A stretch of 36,553 bases of DNA from Acetofilamentum sp. (GCA_020720705.1 DYOJ01000003.1:1-36553); one strand, 5' to 3'; positions 1-7,822 are shown, numbered from the stretch's first letter. Notes: generated from the sequence alone by a model not told the origin. Program-made: numbers and translations.

Positions 1-26
1 AAATTCTGTTGAAAATCATTGTAAAT

Positions 27-58
27 TAAACGATTAAACAAATAAACGGATAAACTGA
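27..58. repeat. Degenerate 8-bp tandem repeat (TAAACNNN x4)
   Basis: Four 8-bp units follow one another in perfect register: TAAACGAT, TAAACAAA, TAAACGGA and TAAACTGA. The first five bases are constant and the last three vary. The tract is non-coding and lies downstream of the minus-strand membrane-protein gene that ends at 131. No function is apparent. Confidence 0.6.
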
Positions 59-95
59 ACTTTATCTGAAATTATTCAATAACCGGTTATACTGC

Positions 96-130
96 CTGTA
101 AACTCACAACCGTAAGCCGTAAACAGTTTA
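96..130. repeat. Degenerate heptamer tract next to a stop codon
   Basis: In a 7-bp register the units read CTGTAAA, CTCACAA, CCGTAAG, CCGTAAA and CAGTTTA. GTAAACT at 98-104 and AGTTTAC at 125-131 can pair as a 7-bp stem with a 20-nt loop, so the tract may form a weak hairpin at the 3' end of the minus-strand gene. There is no U-tract, so I do not call it a terminator. A 12-bp perfect palindrome, ATAACCGGTTAT, lies nearby at 79-90. Confidence 0.4.
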
Positions 131-1360
131 CTAATGTTTTGGGCGAAATCTGTCAATATCGTCGTCTTTTTTGTATCTGTTTGAGTCACTGTCGTCTTTA
201 CGCTTAAAACGATTGTCTTCGTCTGTTTCGCGTCTTTCGCGGCGGTGGTCTATCCATTTTTTATCATCGGTTTTCGGCTCTTCATTTGGAGGCACTACGG
301 GCGGTTTTTCTGCCGGCTTCTCTTCTGCTTTCGGAGGTTCGTAACGGACAGGCTCATCTGTTTTCGTCTCGACAATTTTGTCTTCTTCCGGTTTTTCAGG
401 TATATTCTTAACAGGCTCATCGCTTGACCATGAGGGGGTTACTCCTCCAAGTTCGGGATAATAATCTTCGACCCTTGTTTTATTTTTAGGTTGAGTAACA
501 ATCTCAGGCTCGGTTTGTTTGGTTTCGGTTTGGAAAATCGCATCAATTTTGTTGGATAAATTAATGCCTTGACTTTGAGAGGTGTAACTGAAATACATAA
601 ACCCGACAAGGATTTGTTGCAAAGCAGCTAACAAAAAATACACTCCAAACGATAAAGCTGTTGTTAATACCAAAGCAATTGCACTAAACGATTCCCCGCT
701 TGCCGTTGCACCAAGCACTAAGGTAAACGGCAACATCACAATATTTGAAGCAAAACCGACAAGCATCCCAAAAACCAATAACATGGCAAAGGTTTTCCAC
801 CAATTGTCTTTTGTTACGGCAAAGCTACGCGATATTGCGGCACCGGCACCTAAATTTTCGTGCACGGCAGCAATAAATACAAAACTTAAATAGATTGCGA
901 GTGCAATACCCGGTATTATCAAAAACATAAACCCTGCCATGACCATCAGAGCTACTAAAATGCCTAAGCCGATGTATGTTCCGATATACTGTTTTGCTTT
1001 TATCCAAACATCTTTTTGCGTAAAATTATCCTTGCCCAAGTTTGCGTACAGGCTTAAATAAGCGTTAGTAAGCAGGGCTAAAACAAAAACACTGATGTAA
1101 TAAAAAAACATGAACACCAAATATCCTGCTCCTAAACTACCAAATATATCATCGGAATATCCGCCGTAGGAAGAACCGGACTCGGTAAAGACCATCATAC
1201 CAAGCAATCCGATTCCGAAAAACGGTCCCGCATAACGAAGCATAGTCTTCATGAATAACTTAAACTCTTGTCGAAGAAAATTGAACGGAGAACCGAATAT
1301 CTCGCCAAAATCGCGCCTTTGCCGAATAACAATCGGTTCTGAATTTGAATATGTTGCCAT
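131..1360 (-). CDS. Multi-pass membrane protein with charged cytoplasmic tail
   Basis: The 409-residue product has a short N-terminal segment, about five or six hydrophobic spans between residues 40 and 260, and a hydrophilic tail of about 135 residues. The tail is first rich in Pro, Glu and Lys, then in Arg and Asp, and is probably disordered. The span around residues 145-190 (IIPGIALAIY, then a Glu and an Arg-Ser pair before a WW) resembles membrane domains grouped with DUF4013/GPDPase_memb-type proteins, but I cannot assign a Pfam family with certainty. It lies 301 bp downstream of the SpoIIM-family gene on the same strand and near an RDD gene. In Bacteroidota these three often occur together, followed by DUF4129, MoxR and DUF58 genes, which here would be off the left edge. 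Function is unknown; a role in the membrane or cell envelope is inference. Confidence 0.75.
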   Translation of the reverse strand: MATYSNSEPIVIRQRRDFGEIFGSPFNFLRQEFKLFMKTMLRYAGPFFGIGLLGMMVFTESGSSYGGYSDDIFGSLGAGYLVFMFFYYISVFVLALLTNAYLSLYANLGKDNFTQKDVWIKAKQYIGTYIGLGILVALMVMAGFMFLIIPGIALAIYLSFVFIAAVHENLGAGAAISRSFAVTKDNWWKTFAMLLVFGMLVGFASNIVMLPFTLVLGATASGESFSAIALVLTTALSFGVYFLLAALQQILVGFMYFSYTSQSQGINLSNKIDAIFQTETKQTEPEIVTQPKNKTRVEDYYPELGGVTPSWSSDEPVKNIPEKPEEDKIVETKTDEPVRYEPPKAEEKPAEKPPVVPPNEEPKTDDKKWIDHRRERRETDEDNRFKRKDDSDSNRYKKDDDIDRFRPKH

Positions 1361-1475
1361 TTGATATTTGTTTAATGATTCTTTATTTTAATTTGCAATC
1401 AAATATTAGTAGTTTTTATGGTTTACTGTTAAGGTTTTGAATTATCTTAAATGACTGATTTTAAATGATTTATGT

Positions 1476-1497
1476 TAGTTCGTAATCTCAATTTATT
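1476..1497 (+). repeat. 22-bp direct repeat, copy 1
   Basis: TAGTTCGTAATC followed by TCAATTTATT matches the sequence at 3576-3597 at 20 of 22 positions. Both copies are intergenic and flank the SpoIIM/RDD pair. They may be fragments of a dispersed repeat family. Confidence 0.55.
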
Positions 1498-1506
1498 ACT
1501 AATTCG

Positions 1507-1630
1507 ACTTTACGAAGTTTAAGATTTCGGCAAAGTTTGTGCTTAGAATAGTTTAGCGTGGACGCTAAACGCAAATAGAAAATGCAATAAGCGTCCACGC
1601 TTTTCTTTTGCCGGCATAACTTCGTAAAGT
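1507..1630. repeat. Nested inverted-repeat element (MITE/REP-like)
   Basis: The outer arms ACTTTACGAAGTT (1507-1519) and AACTTCGTAAAGT (1618-1630) are exact 13-bp inverted repeats. Inside them, AGCGTGGACGCT (1555-1566) and AGCGTCCACGCT (1590-1601) are also exact inverted repeats. Each inner arm is itself nearly palindromic: GTTTAGCGT-GG-ACGCTAAAC forms a 9-bp stem at 1551-1570, and AAGCGT-CC-ACGCTT one at 1589-1602. GGCAAA/TTTTGCC-type segments lie between the arms. The whole can fold as one long imperfect stem or as a set of small hairpins. No protein is encoded. This looks like a small non-autonomous or REP-like element; no target-site duplication was identified. Confidence 0.6.
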
Positions 1631-1661
1631 AGAACTAAAGAAATGAATATCGTTAAAAAAA

Positions 1662-2660
1662 TCATTTTAGTATTTTTGAAAAGTATGTTCTGAAATCTTC
1701 ATCTGTTTTCAAGCGTTTGTTTAATTTGGACGGATACCAAAAGAAATAAAATACGATGAGTGCCAAAGATAAGACAATTATTCCGATTCGCCAAACATCA
1801 TGCCACTCAGTATGTCGGGTAACAAAACTTTCGAGAAAAGCAGCCAATATTATAAAAGGAGTTAAGCCGAGCAATATTTTTGCCCCTCGTAAAGCCGCAC
1901 GCCGGAATGAAACCCCGCGCGAGTAGGTGCCGGGAAAAAGCCAACCGTTTCCCATGATTATGCCTGCAGCACCAGCTACCACAATTGCAAAAATTTCAAT
2001 TGTTCCGTGTATCCAAATGCTTAATATAGATTCATATAACACATTGTACTTAAAGAAAAAATACTGAAAACTACCCAGCATTATGCCGTTGTACATCAGC
2101 AACAAACCTGTACCGAAGCTCGTAAACAAGCTAAAGAAATACACATAAGCCGCCACCCGCAGGTTATTTTGAGCAATTGCCAAAAACATTTGTATCGAAT
2201 CATCGTGTTTGTAAACGGACATCGGGTCTCCGCTCTCAATATTCTCAATGGTCATGTCCACATAACCGTCTCCGAGTATCAAGCGCACAAAAGTTTCATC
2301 ATTTGCGGCAGACAAAGCTCCGATAAGTACGAACGAAAAAAATATCACTGCCGAAATAGCCATTTCACGCCACGATTTGACAAATTCAAGAGGAAGCTCA
2401 AATTTAAAAAACATTAATAATCGCCCGCGTCTCTCCTTCTTTGTTTTGTAGATACGTTGATGTGTTTTCAGGGCAAGCCCGTTGAGGTAATTTTCGGTTT
2501 CGGTACCGGGATAGTACGTGCGCGAATAGGACAAATCATCAGTCAATTGGATAAACATATCGGCAAGAGCATCGGGGTCTGCCATGCCCGGACGCTCCAA
2601 TTCTGCCTCAAATGTTTTCCATCTGGGCGCGTTCTTATTTATGAAAACAATTTCTCTCAC
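1662..2660 (-). CDS. SpoIIM/DUF95-family integral membrane protein
   Basis: The 332-residue protein has a soluble N-terminus of about 95 residues and then five hydrophobic spans (about 103-120, 168-195, 222-242, 262-281 and 290-309). Conserved SpoIIM-family features are visible: the Asn pair 165-166 before the second span, YNG at 190-192, and HGTIE at 218-222. The family is named after the sporulation protein SpoIIM, but in non-sporulating Bacteroidota its members sit beside RDD proteins and are not sporulation genes. The gene is divergent from the RDD gene, with only 115 bp between the two start codons, so the two may share a control region. Biochemical function is unknown. Confidence 0.85.
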   Translation of the reverse strand: MREIVFINKNAPRWKTFEAELERPGMADPDALADMFIQLTDDLSYSRTYYPGTETENYLNGLALKTHQRIYKTKKERRGRLLMFFKFELPLEFVKSWREMAISAVIFFSFVLIGALSAANDETFVRLILGDGYVDMTIENIESGDPMSVYKHDDSIQMFLAIAQNNLRVAAYVYFFSLFTSFGTGLLLMYNGIMLGSFQYFFFKYNVLYESILSIWIHGTIEIFAIVVAGAAGIIMGNGWLFPGTYSRGVSFRRAALRGAKILLGLTPFIILAAFLESFVTRHTEWHDVWRIGIIVLSLALIVFYFFWYPSKLNKRLKTDEDFRTYFSKILK

Positions 2661-2722
2661 GGCTAAAATGTGTATTCAAACAATTTCACAATAATAATCA
2701 TAAAACGTGAAATTAAAAACAG

Positions 2723-2754
2723 TTGTCCGAATTACGAAATATTTTTTATTTTTG
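2723..2754 (+). promoter_or_regulatory. Candidate Bacteroidota promoter for the RDD gene
   Basis: TATTTTTG at 2747-2754 fits the -7 consensus TAnnTTTG exactly. TTG at 2723-2725 is a possible -33 element, but the 21-bp spacing is longer than the usual 19. Transcription would begin near 2760, giving a short leader before the ATG at 2776. This supports the ATG over the GTG at 2707, which lies upstream of the promoter. Confidence 0.45.
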
Positions 2755-2775
2755 TTCGTAATTTTTTTTACAATA

Positions 2776-3513
2776 ATGGAACGAATCGGAATTGAAACAG
2801 CCCAAAATGTAAGTATAAACTATCGCGTAGCCTCTGTGGGAGACCGCATTGGGGCATCCATGTTAGACAATCTTATTTTGGCAGCATACTGGATAATTGC
2901 GTCATGGGTAATCAGCGAAACCATGCCTCCTTATGACTCGGACAGTGATACGATATGGTTTTTAGCTATGTTACCGCATGCTTTATATCATTTACTTTCA
3001 GAGATTTTTCTGGGCGGACAAAGTCTCGGAAAAAAAGCCGTGAAAATTAAAGTTACACGCATTGACGGAGCACAGGCTTCGATTGGCAACTATTTGATAC
3101 GCTGGTTGTTTCGCATTGTTGATATTGTTTTGTTCCTCGGCTTGGTTGCTATGGTTGTGATAGCTGTAAACGGAAAAGGGCAACGACTCGGAGATATTGT
3201 TGCCAAAACGACCGTAATCAGTTTACGCAGAAAGCAAGATATTCAAACTACTATTTATCAAGAAGTTCCGGAAAATTATGCCATGGTTTATTCGGATGTT
3301 CATTTATTGGCTGAAAACGATATTCGAACTATCAAAGAAGTGCTGGCAAATTACAAACAAAATCCGATTTCGGCATTGGCTTCCGACTACGTATTCCGAA
3401 CGGCAGATGCGGTTGAGAAAAAAATCGGAGCACAGCGCAAACAAAGCCCCGCCGAATTTTTGAACACCATTTTGAAAGACTACAATTATTATTTTAAATA
3501 CGAGGTGAATTAA
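2776..3513 (+). CDS. RDD family membrane protein
   Basis: The chosen ATG gives 245 residues; an in-frame GTG at 2707 would add 23 hydrophobic residues but lies upstream of the likely promoter. The RDD domain is clear: RVASVGDRIGASMLDN at 17-32 carries the family's Arg and Asp residues, followed by GQSLGKK at 81-87 and QRLGDIVAKT at 136-145. Three membrane spans fall at about 31-48, 60-80 and 112-132. Residues 150-245 are hydrophilic and partly helical. Some RDD proteins of other bacteria act as ion antiporters, but the role of this type is unknown. It diverges from the SpoIIM-family gene, a common Bacteroidota pairing. Confidence 0.85.
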   Translation: MERIGIETAQNVSINYRVASVGDRIGASMLDNLILAAYWIIASWVISETMPPYDSDSDTIWFLAMLPHALYHLLSEIFLGGQSLGKKAVKIKVTRIDGAQASIGNYLIRWLFRIVDIVLFLGLVAMVVIAVNGKGQRLGDIVAKTTVISLRRKQDIQTTIYQEVPENYAMVYSDVHLLAENDIRTIKEVLANYKQNPISALASDYVFRTADAVEKKIGAQRKQSPAEFLNTILKDYNYYFKYEVN

Positions 3514-3575
3514 GCCTTTTGGACTGTTTATAGTTTATAGTTGAATGTTTTATCCTGAATATAAAATGGTTAGAA

Positions 3576-3597
3576 TAGTTCGTAATCGCGATTTATT
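3576..3597 (+). repeat. 22-bp direct repeat, copy 2
   Basis: This is the partner of 1476-1497, with two differences (G for T and G for A in the middle). The sequence just before it, TTAGAATAGTT, also occurs inside the nested inverted-repeat element, at about 1543-1553. This suggests both sites derive from a related dispersed repeat. Confidence 0.55.
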
Positions 3598-3709
3598 CGC
3601 TGTATTAAAACTCATAACTTATTGAAATTCAATACGATATTGCGAAATTTCGTTCTGATTGTTTTTAGAAATTCTGTTGAAATTCAATCGAAATTATAAA
3701 AAACAACAA

Positions 3710-3737
3710 AATGACTATTGAATGACTATTGAATGAC
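3710..3737 (+). repeat. 11-bp tandem repeat (AATGACTATTG, 2.5 copies)
   Basis: AATGACTATTG occurs at 3710-3720 and 3721-3731, followed by AATGAC. It is non-coding and lies between the ends of two convergent genes. Confidence 0.7.
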
Positions 3738-3827
3738 AACACATTCAATTGAGAAAACAGCTATAATCTACACGAAATCAGGCACTTAAACGTTTTCTTA
3801 TAAACACCGCTTATTGTCTGCGAAAGT

Positions 3828-4244
3828 TTACAAATAACTTTGTATCGCTAAACGATAAGAATTTAACCCGAAACCGGAAATTGAACCTTTACATTTTGCT
3901 GCAATATACGAATGATGCCGATACGGTTCGCGTGCGAAAATCTGCGAAATGTGGACTTCAACTACCGGAATACTGATACCCGAAATTGCATCGGCAAGCG
4001 CAAGCGAGGTATGTGTGTATGCGCCTGCGTTGAGAATTACGCCTTGAAACAAGCCGTCCGATTCGTGCAATTTATCAATTAATGCACCTTCATGATTTGA
4101 TTGAAAATATTGCAGTTCAACTATATCCGTAAACTGAAATTTTAACTCTTCAAAAAACACTTCAAAAGTTTTTGTGCCATAGACATCCGGCTCGCGTTTG
4201 CCGAGCAGGTTTAAATTTGGTCCGTTAATGATTAACAATTTCAT
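3828..4244 (-). CDS. aroQ: Type II 3-dehydroquinate dehydratase
   Basis: This is the third enzyme of the shikimate pathway, converting 3-dehydroquinate to 3-dehydroshikimate in the cytoplasm through an enolate; the family is dodecameric. The 138 residues match the usual length of about 140-150. Diagnostic motifs are present: NGPNLNLLG at 7-15, catalytic Arg17 and Tyr22 in the flexible lid, QSNHEG at 48-53, LNAGAYTHTS at 71-80 with substrate-binding Asn72, EVHIS at 96-100 with catalytic His98, and REPYRHHSY at 105-113. The gene appears monocistronic, lying 186 bp after the restriction-modification gene. No other aromatic-pathway gene is nearby. Confidence 0.97.
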   Translation of the reverse strand: MKLLIINGPNLNLLGKREPDVYGTKTFEVFFEELKFQFTDIVELQYFQSNHEGALIDKLHESDGLFQGVILNAGAYTHTSLALADAISGISIPVVEVHISQIFAREPYRHHSYIAAKCKGSISGFGLNSYRLAIQSYL

Positions 4245-4430
4245 ATCACAAAAAAATTATGTTTGAAAGGTACATTACAATACTTTGTTAGATTTTAGAA
4301 TTTTGAATTTTGACGATAAAAGTAAATTGCTGAATTACAACAAAATACAACGAGGTTCATTTTATCTAATCGTCAATTATTCAATATTTTACGAAAACTT
4401 GAAGAAAAACGTCAAAATCCAACACTCAAT

Positions 4431-7400
4431 TCATTGATTTTCAATGTATTGAAACTCAGACTCATCAAGGTTATACAGCTTGTAAACGTTCCGGTTAATT
4501 TCATTGTCAATAAAACTGATTTGCGAAGAATAGTTTTGAACTTTGGATTTTTCGGCAGTAAAAAACGCCTTCCATTCATTAAGCTCATTCATTCCTAATT
4601 TGATTTTTGCTTTTTTTAATTCGTCAGTAAATTCGTTCCAAGTACTTTCATTCCAATCTTCAAGTTTATTTGATATTTTCTCAACTTTTAATTCACTTAT
4701 TACCAGCTCTATAAAGTTGTTTTTTAATTTATGTACTTGTTTCTGATACTCCAACATTTTATCAACAAGTTCAACAAACACAAGTTGTTCGGGAATCGGG
4801 ATTTTAGGAATCGGAAATAACTTGCAATTCTCAATCAGGATTTTTTGAAAAACTTCTTTTTCTAAATCGGTAAAACGATATTTATGAATAAAATTGATTA
4901 ATTTTGAATTAAGTATTGAAAGCAAGTATTTAACATTATAATCTTCATTTTTAGGAATAATTGAAAATCCAATCTGAGTAAAATATAAATGTTTATCGGT
5001 AAAAGAAGCAAATATTGCAGGCGGATTTCCTGAAATTATTTGTCGGACAATTATTCTCGGTTCTGTAAAAAAACGTTCTTGACGCGCTGCTCCTAAATTA
5101 TTTCCGTATTTTATAAAACCGGAATTTTCTTCGGAAATAAAATAGCGACAAATATTTTCGCCTTTAATCAGAGGTTTGTATGTTTCGTCTTTTTGAGTAA
5201 TCGAATGGAATTCTCGGTTTTTAATTAAATCTTCCGAATGTCCTTTATATTTATCATACGGAGTAATTCCCAATGAAAAATCGCAAATACTTCCTAAAAG
5301 TTCGCTGTTTTCATAGCATTTTTTAATTATTTCTTGTATTCGATTATTCGTATAGATATTGAAAATTAGTGTTTTACCATTCCAATTTTTTTTATCTATG
5401 ATTTGATATTTAATATCTTTCAGGTCTACACCTTGTTGCTTATGAGGGAAAATATAAGCTTTAGCGAATGTTACTTCTGTATTTTTTAAATACGAAAATA
5501 TTATTGTTTCAACATTAGCATTCGGAAAAACGTTGTCCGGCATTTTAACAATTTTATCAATGCCTTTAAATAAAAGTGTTCTTATTTTTAAATAAGATGA
5601 GTTCACGAGCATTGAATTAGGATTTATAAATGATAAAATTCCGTTAGGATTTAAAAGTGAAACCGCTTTTTCAATAAATATTGAATAAAGATTTATTCTG
5701 TTTTCAGTAGTTTGATAATTTTCAAAAAAATAGTTCACGTCTTCATTTGGTAATTGTTTAATATCAACATACGGCGGATTGCCAATAATTATATCAAATC
5801 CTCCGTGTTCAATAATTTCGGAAAATTCTGTTTTCCAATCAAATGCCTTTCCCGACACTGATTTATCAGCAATCAATGAATTTCCGCATTTTATATTTGT
5901 ATCCAATAAAGCAAGCGCATCGTCTTTACTTGCAGATTTAAGCCACAATCCGAGTTTGGTTATTTCTACGCTTTCATGGTTTAAATCAACTCCAAACAGA
6001 TTATTGTTTACAATTTCTTTTTTTATTTGCGATATTTTTCCGGCATTTTCATTTGGTGCATTTGCAAACAACCCGATTTTATTCGCAATTCGTGATTCGT
6101 AATTCGTAATTCGTAATTTTTCTTGTGCATCCAAAACGATCAACCATTCATGCAGTAAAAAATCAAAAGCTTGGGTCAGAAAAGCTCCACTTCCGCAGGC
6201 AGGGTCGAGTATTTTAATACGTCTTAAAACAATTTTATATTTTTCCCACAATTCCGAATGTCTGTTCCGCTCCTCCGGATTGGTTGGGTATTCAGTTAAT
6301 TGTGTAATTCCGATGTTTTCTTTTTGCTTTTGAAGCCACTGTCCAACGGTATTTGAAACAATATATTCAGTAATGCGTTCGGGTGTGTAGTAAATTCCTT
6401 GTTTTTTTCGTTTGTTCGTTTCTAATATTTGCGATTTATAAATGATTTCGTAATCGCTTTCAGAATAGTCAAACTTTTTATTTTCGGAAATATCTTTTTT
6501 TATATTTTCAATATCGGTAATTGATTGTTCAAAAATATGACCTAAAATATTTACATTCAAATCACTCTCAAAATCGTAATTACCTAATGTCAGCAATTGT
6601 TTGAGAAAAATATCTTTAATTTTTAGATTTTCAATGACTTCGTCTTTCCGAAACAAACCGCCGTTAAATTTTTGAATTCTTGGCGGCAAACCTTCGTCAA
6701 TAGCTTTAAAAAGACTTTTTAATTGTCGCCATAGTTCTTCTTTATCACCTGCAAAGCTTTCTTCGGCAATGTTTTCGATTTTTCTTAATACATTCGTTTG
6801 GATTAAGTCATAATCTTTGATTACGCTTACAAAAATTACACGGTCAATGATTGTTTGCGCGTATTGCAATAAGTCTAAGGGTTTTTTATCGGGATTGTGA
6901 AGTTTTAAATGTTGCAAAAAAACCTCTCTCAAATACTGATATTTTTCGTAAAATTCTTTGGTAATTGTTTTTTCCTTTTCTTGTCGGTTGGCAAGAAAAT
7001 TATCAATTGTTGAAGCGATATTTGAATAAAAGAGCTGACCGTCAGCCAACAAAAAATAAAATTTTGAAAATTCGTAATTGTCTGTAAGCGAAAGAATATC
7101 AAAACTTTCGTATTTTGTCATATCGTTGCTCAGATACAACCGAATTTCTAAAAAATTACTGACAACAACCCATTTGCATTTTTCTCCGGATTTTGCAGCA
7201 TACATAAAACATTGCTCAACCGGACTACCTTTGAAATCTGTTCGGTTTTGCGGTTTATCAAGTGTTGTTCGGGCGTCTTTAATTTCTATAACAACACGAA
7301 CATCTTTATTAAGTTCTTGTTTCTCAATAATTTTAAAAAAACCTAATGCTGCGTCTGCCTTGCTGTTGTCTAACGAAGATTTATTTTCTAAACGTAGATT

Positions 7401-7634
7401 CCAATCAGTTGCATTTTGATATTCGTATCCTAAAACATCACCGAAGACTTGAGTTATGAACAACGGTTTTAGTTCTTCTTCTTTTGCAGATGCAACTTTA
7501 CCGCTAATGATATTTTCTTGCCAATTCTCAATTATTTTTAACTTTTCGGCTCTATTCGGAATCCCGTTAACAAACGCATTTTTTACTTTGATTTTTAAAT
7601 CTTTAATTGAGAATATTGTTTGATGTTCTTTCAT
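4431..7634 (-). CDS. Type IIG (Eco57I-like) restriction-modification enzyme
   Basis: This 1067-residue single chain combines nuclease, adenine-N6 methylase and target recognition. An N-terminal PD-(D/E)xK-type site is visible as Asp94 (KADAALG), Glu117-x-Lys119 (VVIEIKD) and the downstream Gln141 and Tyr145 (EQCFMYA). A helical linker covers about 200-420. The methylase has SAM-binding motif I, DPACGSGAFL, near residue 476, and catalytic NPPY near 618, embedded in the Eco57I-family context NNNLFGVDLNHESVEITKL. The C-terminal third is probably the specificity domain and ends in predicted helices. Residues about 505-518 (ITNYESRIANK) come from a 7-bp tandem repeat. There is no separate S subunit or BREX/DISARM gene nearby, so a stand-alone type IIG system is most likely. 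The recognition site cannot be predicted. Apparently intact. Confidence 0.9.
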   Translation of the reverse strand: MKEHQTIFSIKDLKIKVKNAFVNGIPNRAEKLKIIENWQENIISGKVASAKEEELKPLFITQVFGDVLGYEYQNATDWNLRLENKSSLDNSKADAALGFFKIIEKQELNKDVRVVIEIKDARTTLDKPQNRTDFKGSPVEQCFMYAAKSGEKCKWVVVSNFLEIRLYLSNDMTKYESFDILSLTDNYEFSKFYFLLADGQLFYSNIASTIDNFLANRQEKEKTITKEFYEKYQYLREVFLQHLKLHNPDKKPLDLLQYAQTIIDRVIFVSVIKDYDLIQTNVLRKIENIAEESFAGDKEELWRQLKSLFKAIDEGLPPRIQKFNGGLFRKDEVIENLKIKDIFLKQLLTLGNYDFESDLNVNILGHIFEQSITDIENIKKDISENKKFDYSESDYEIIYKSQILETNKRKKQGIYYTPERITEYIVSNTVGQWLQKQKENIGITQLTEYPTNPEERNRHSELWEKYKIVLRRIKILDPACGSGAFLTQAFDFLLHEWLIVLDAQEKLRITNYESRIANKIGLFANAPNENAGKISQIKKEIVNNNLFGVDLNHESVEITKLGLWLKSASKDDALALLDTNIKCGNSLIADKSVSGKAFDWKTEFSEIIEHGGFDIIIGNPPYVDIKQLPNEDVNYFFENYQTTENRINLYSIFIEKAVSLLNPNGILSFINPNSMLVNSSYLKIRTLLFKGIDKIVKMPDNVFPNANVETIIFSYLKNTEVTFAKAYIFPHKQQGVDLKDIKYQIIDKKNWNGKTLIFNIYTNNRIQEIIKKCYENSELLGSICDFSLGITPYDKYKGHSEDLIKNREFHSITQKDETYKPLIKGENICRYFISEENSGFIKYGNNLGAARQERFFTEPRIIVRQIISGNPPAIFASFTDKHLYFTQIGFSIIPKNEDYNVKYLLSILNSKLINFIHKYRFTDLEKEVFQKILIENCKLFPIPKIPIPEQLVFVELVDKMLEYQKQVHKLKNNFIELVISELKVEKISNKLEDWNESTWNEFTDELKKAKIKLGMNELNEWKAFFTAEKSKVQNYSSQISFIDNEINRNVYKLYNLDESEFQYIENQ
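6081..6118 (-). repeat. Heptanucleotide tandem repeat inside the restriction-modification gene
   Basis: Read on the minus strand, the tract is ATTACGA three times, then ATCACGA and ATTGCGA: five 7-bp units, three of them perfect. It encodes the peptide LRITNYESRIAN between methylase motif I and the next conserved block, a loop of variable length in the family. Because 7 is not a multiple of 3, loss or gain of one unit would shift the reading frame. Confidence 0.85.
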
Positions 7635-7822
7635 TTGTCATTTATTTTCTCAACTGTAAATATAGTCAATACTCTGAAAATCTTTACTATGGACATTTTC
7701 ACTGCTTGTTACGATCTTCGGAAATAAACAGAGATTGCGAAGTTAAATAAATCATTCAAAATCATAAACTTAAATAAAATAAAAACTCAACAATTAACCG
7801 TGAAGTGTATATCACAATATTT

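Larger units (their letters stand above)
1361..1661. other. Intergenic region of 301 bp with nested inverted repeats
   Basis: No ORF of note lies here. The left part (1361-1475) is plain AT-rich sequence without a clear TAnnTTTG box for the downstream minus-strand gene. The right part holds a 22-bp sequence repeated at 3576-3597 and the nested palindromic element at 1507-1630, listed separately. Confidence 0.7.
3514..3827. other. Convergent intergenic region of 314 bp with short repeats
   Basis: The region lies between the 3' ends of the RDD gene and aroQ. It contains a two-and-a-half-copy TTTATAG heptamer (3526-3542), the second copy of the 22-bp repeat (3576-3597) and an 11-bp tandem repeat (3710-3737). 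AAATTCTGTTGAAA also occurs both near 3668 and at the left edge of the window. No gene and no convincing terminator with a U-tract was seen. Confidence 0.6.

Noticed and set aside
79..90. Operator at the 12-bp palindrome ATAACCGGTTAT
   Set aside because: It is a short, single palindrome far from any start codon; it could arise by chance.
1507..1630. CRISPR array or riboswitch
   Set aside because: The repeats are inverted and not regularly spaced, there are no spacers, and the fold resembles no riboswitch that I know.
2707..2775. GTG start extending the RDD protein by 23 residues
   Set aside because: The GTG precedes the likely promoter (2723-2754), and the conserved RDD sequence starts after the ATG at 2776.
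6081..6118. Frameshift or assembly error in the restriction-modification gene
   Set aside because: The frame is open across the tract and the conserved methylase blocks on both sides are in the same frame.
4431..7634. BREX PglX or a type I HsdM/HsdR component
   Set aside because: No pglZ, brxC or hsdS gene is nearby, and the nuclease and methylase are on one chain of type IIG size.
7635..7822. Promoter for the restriction-modification gene
   Set aside because: The best box (TATATTTA on the minus strand) misses the final G and has no TTG at the right distance.
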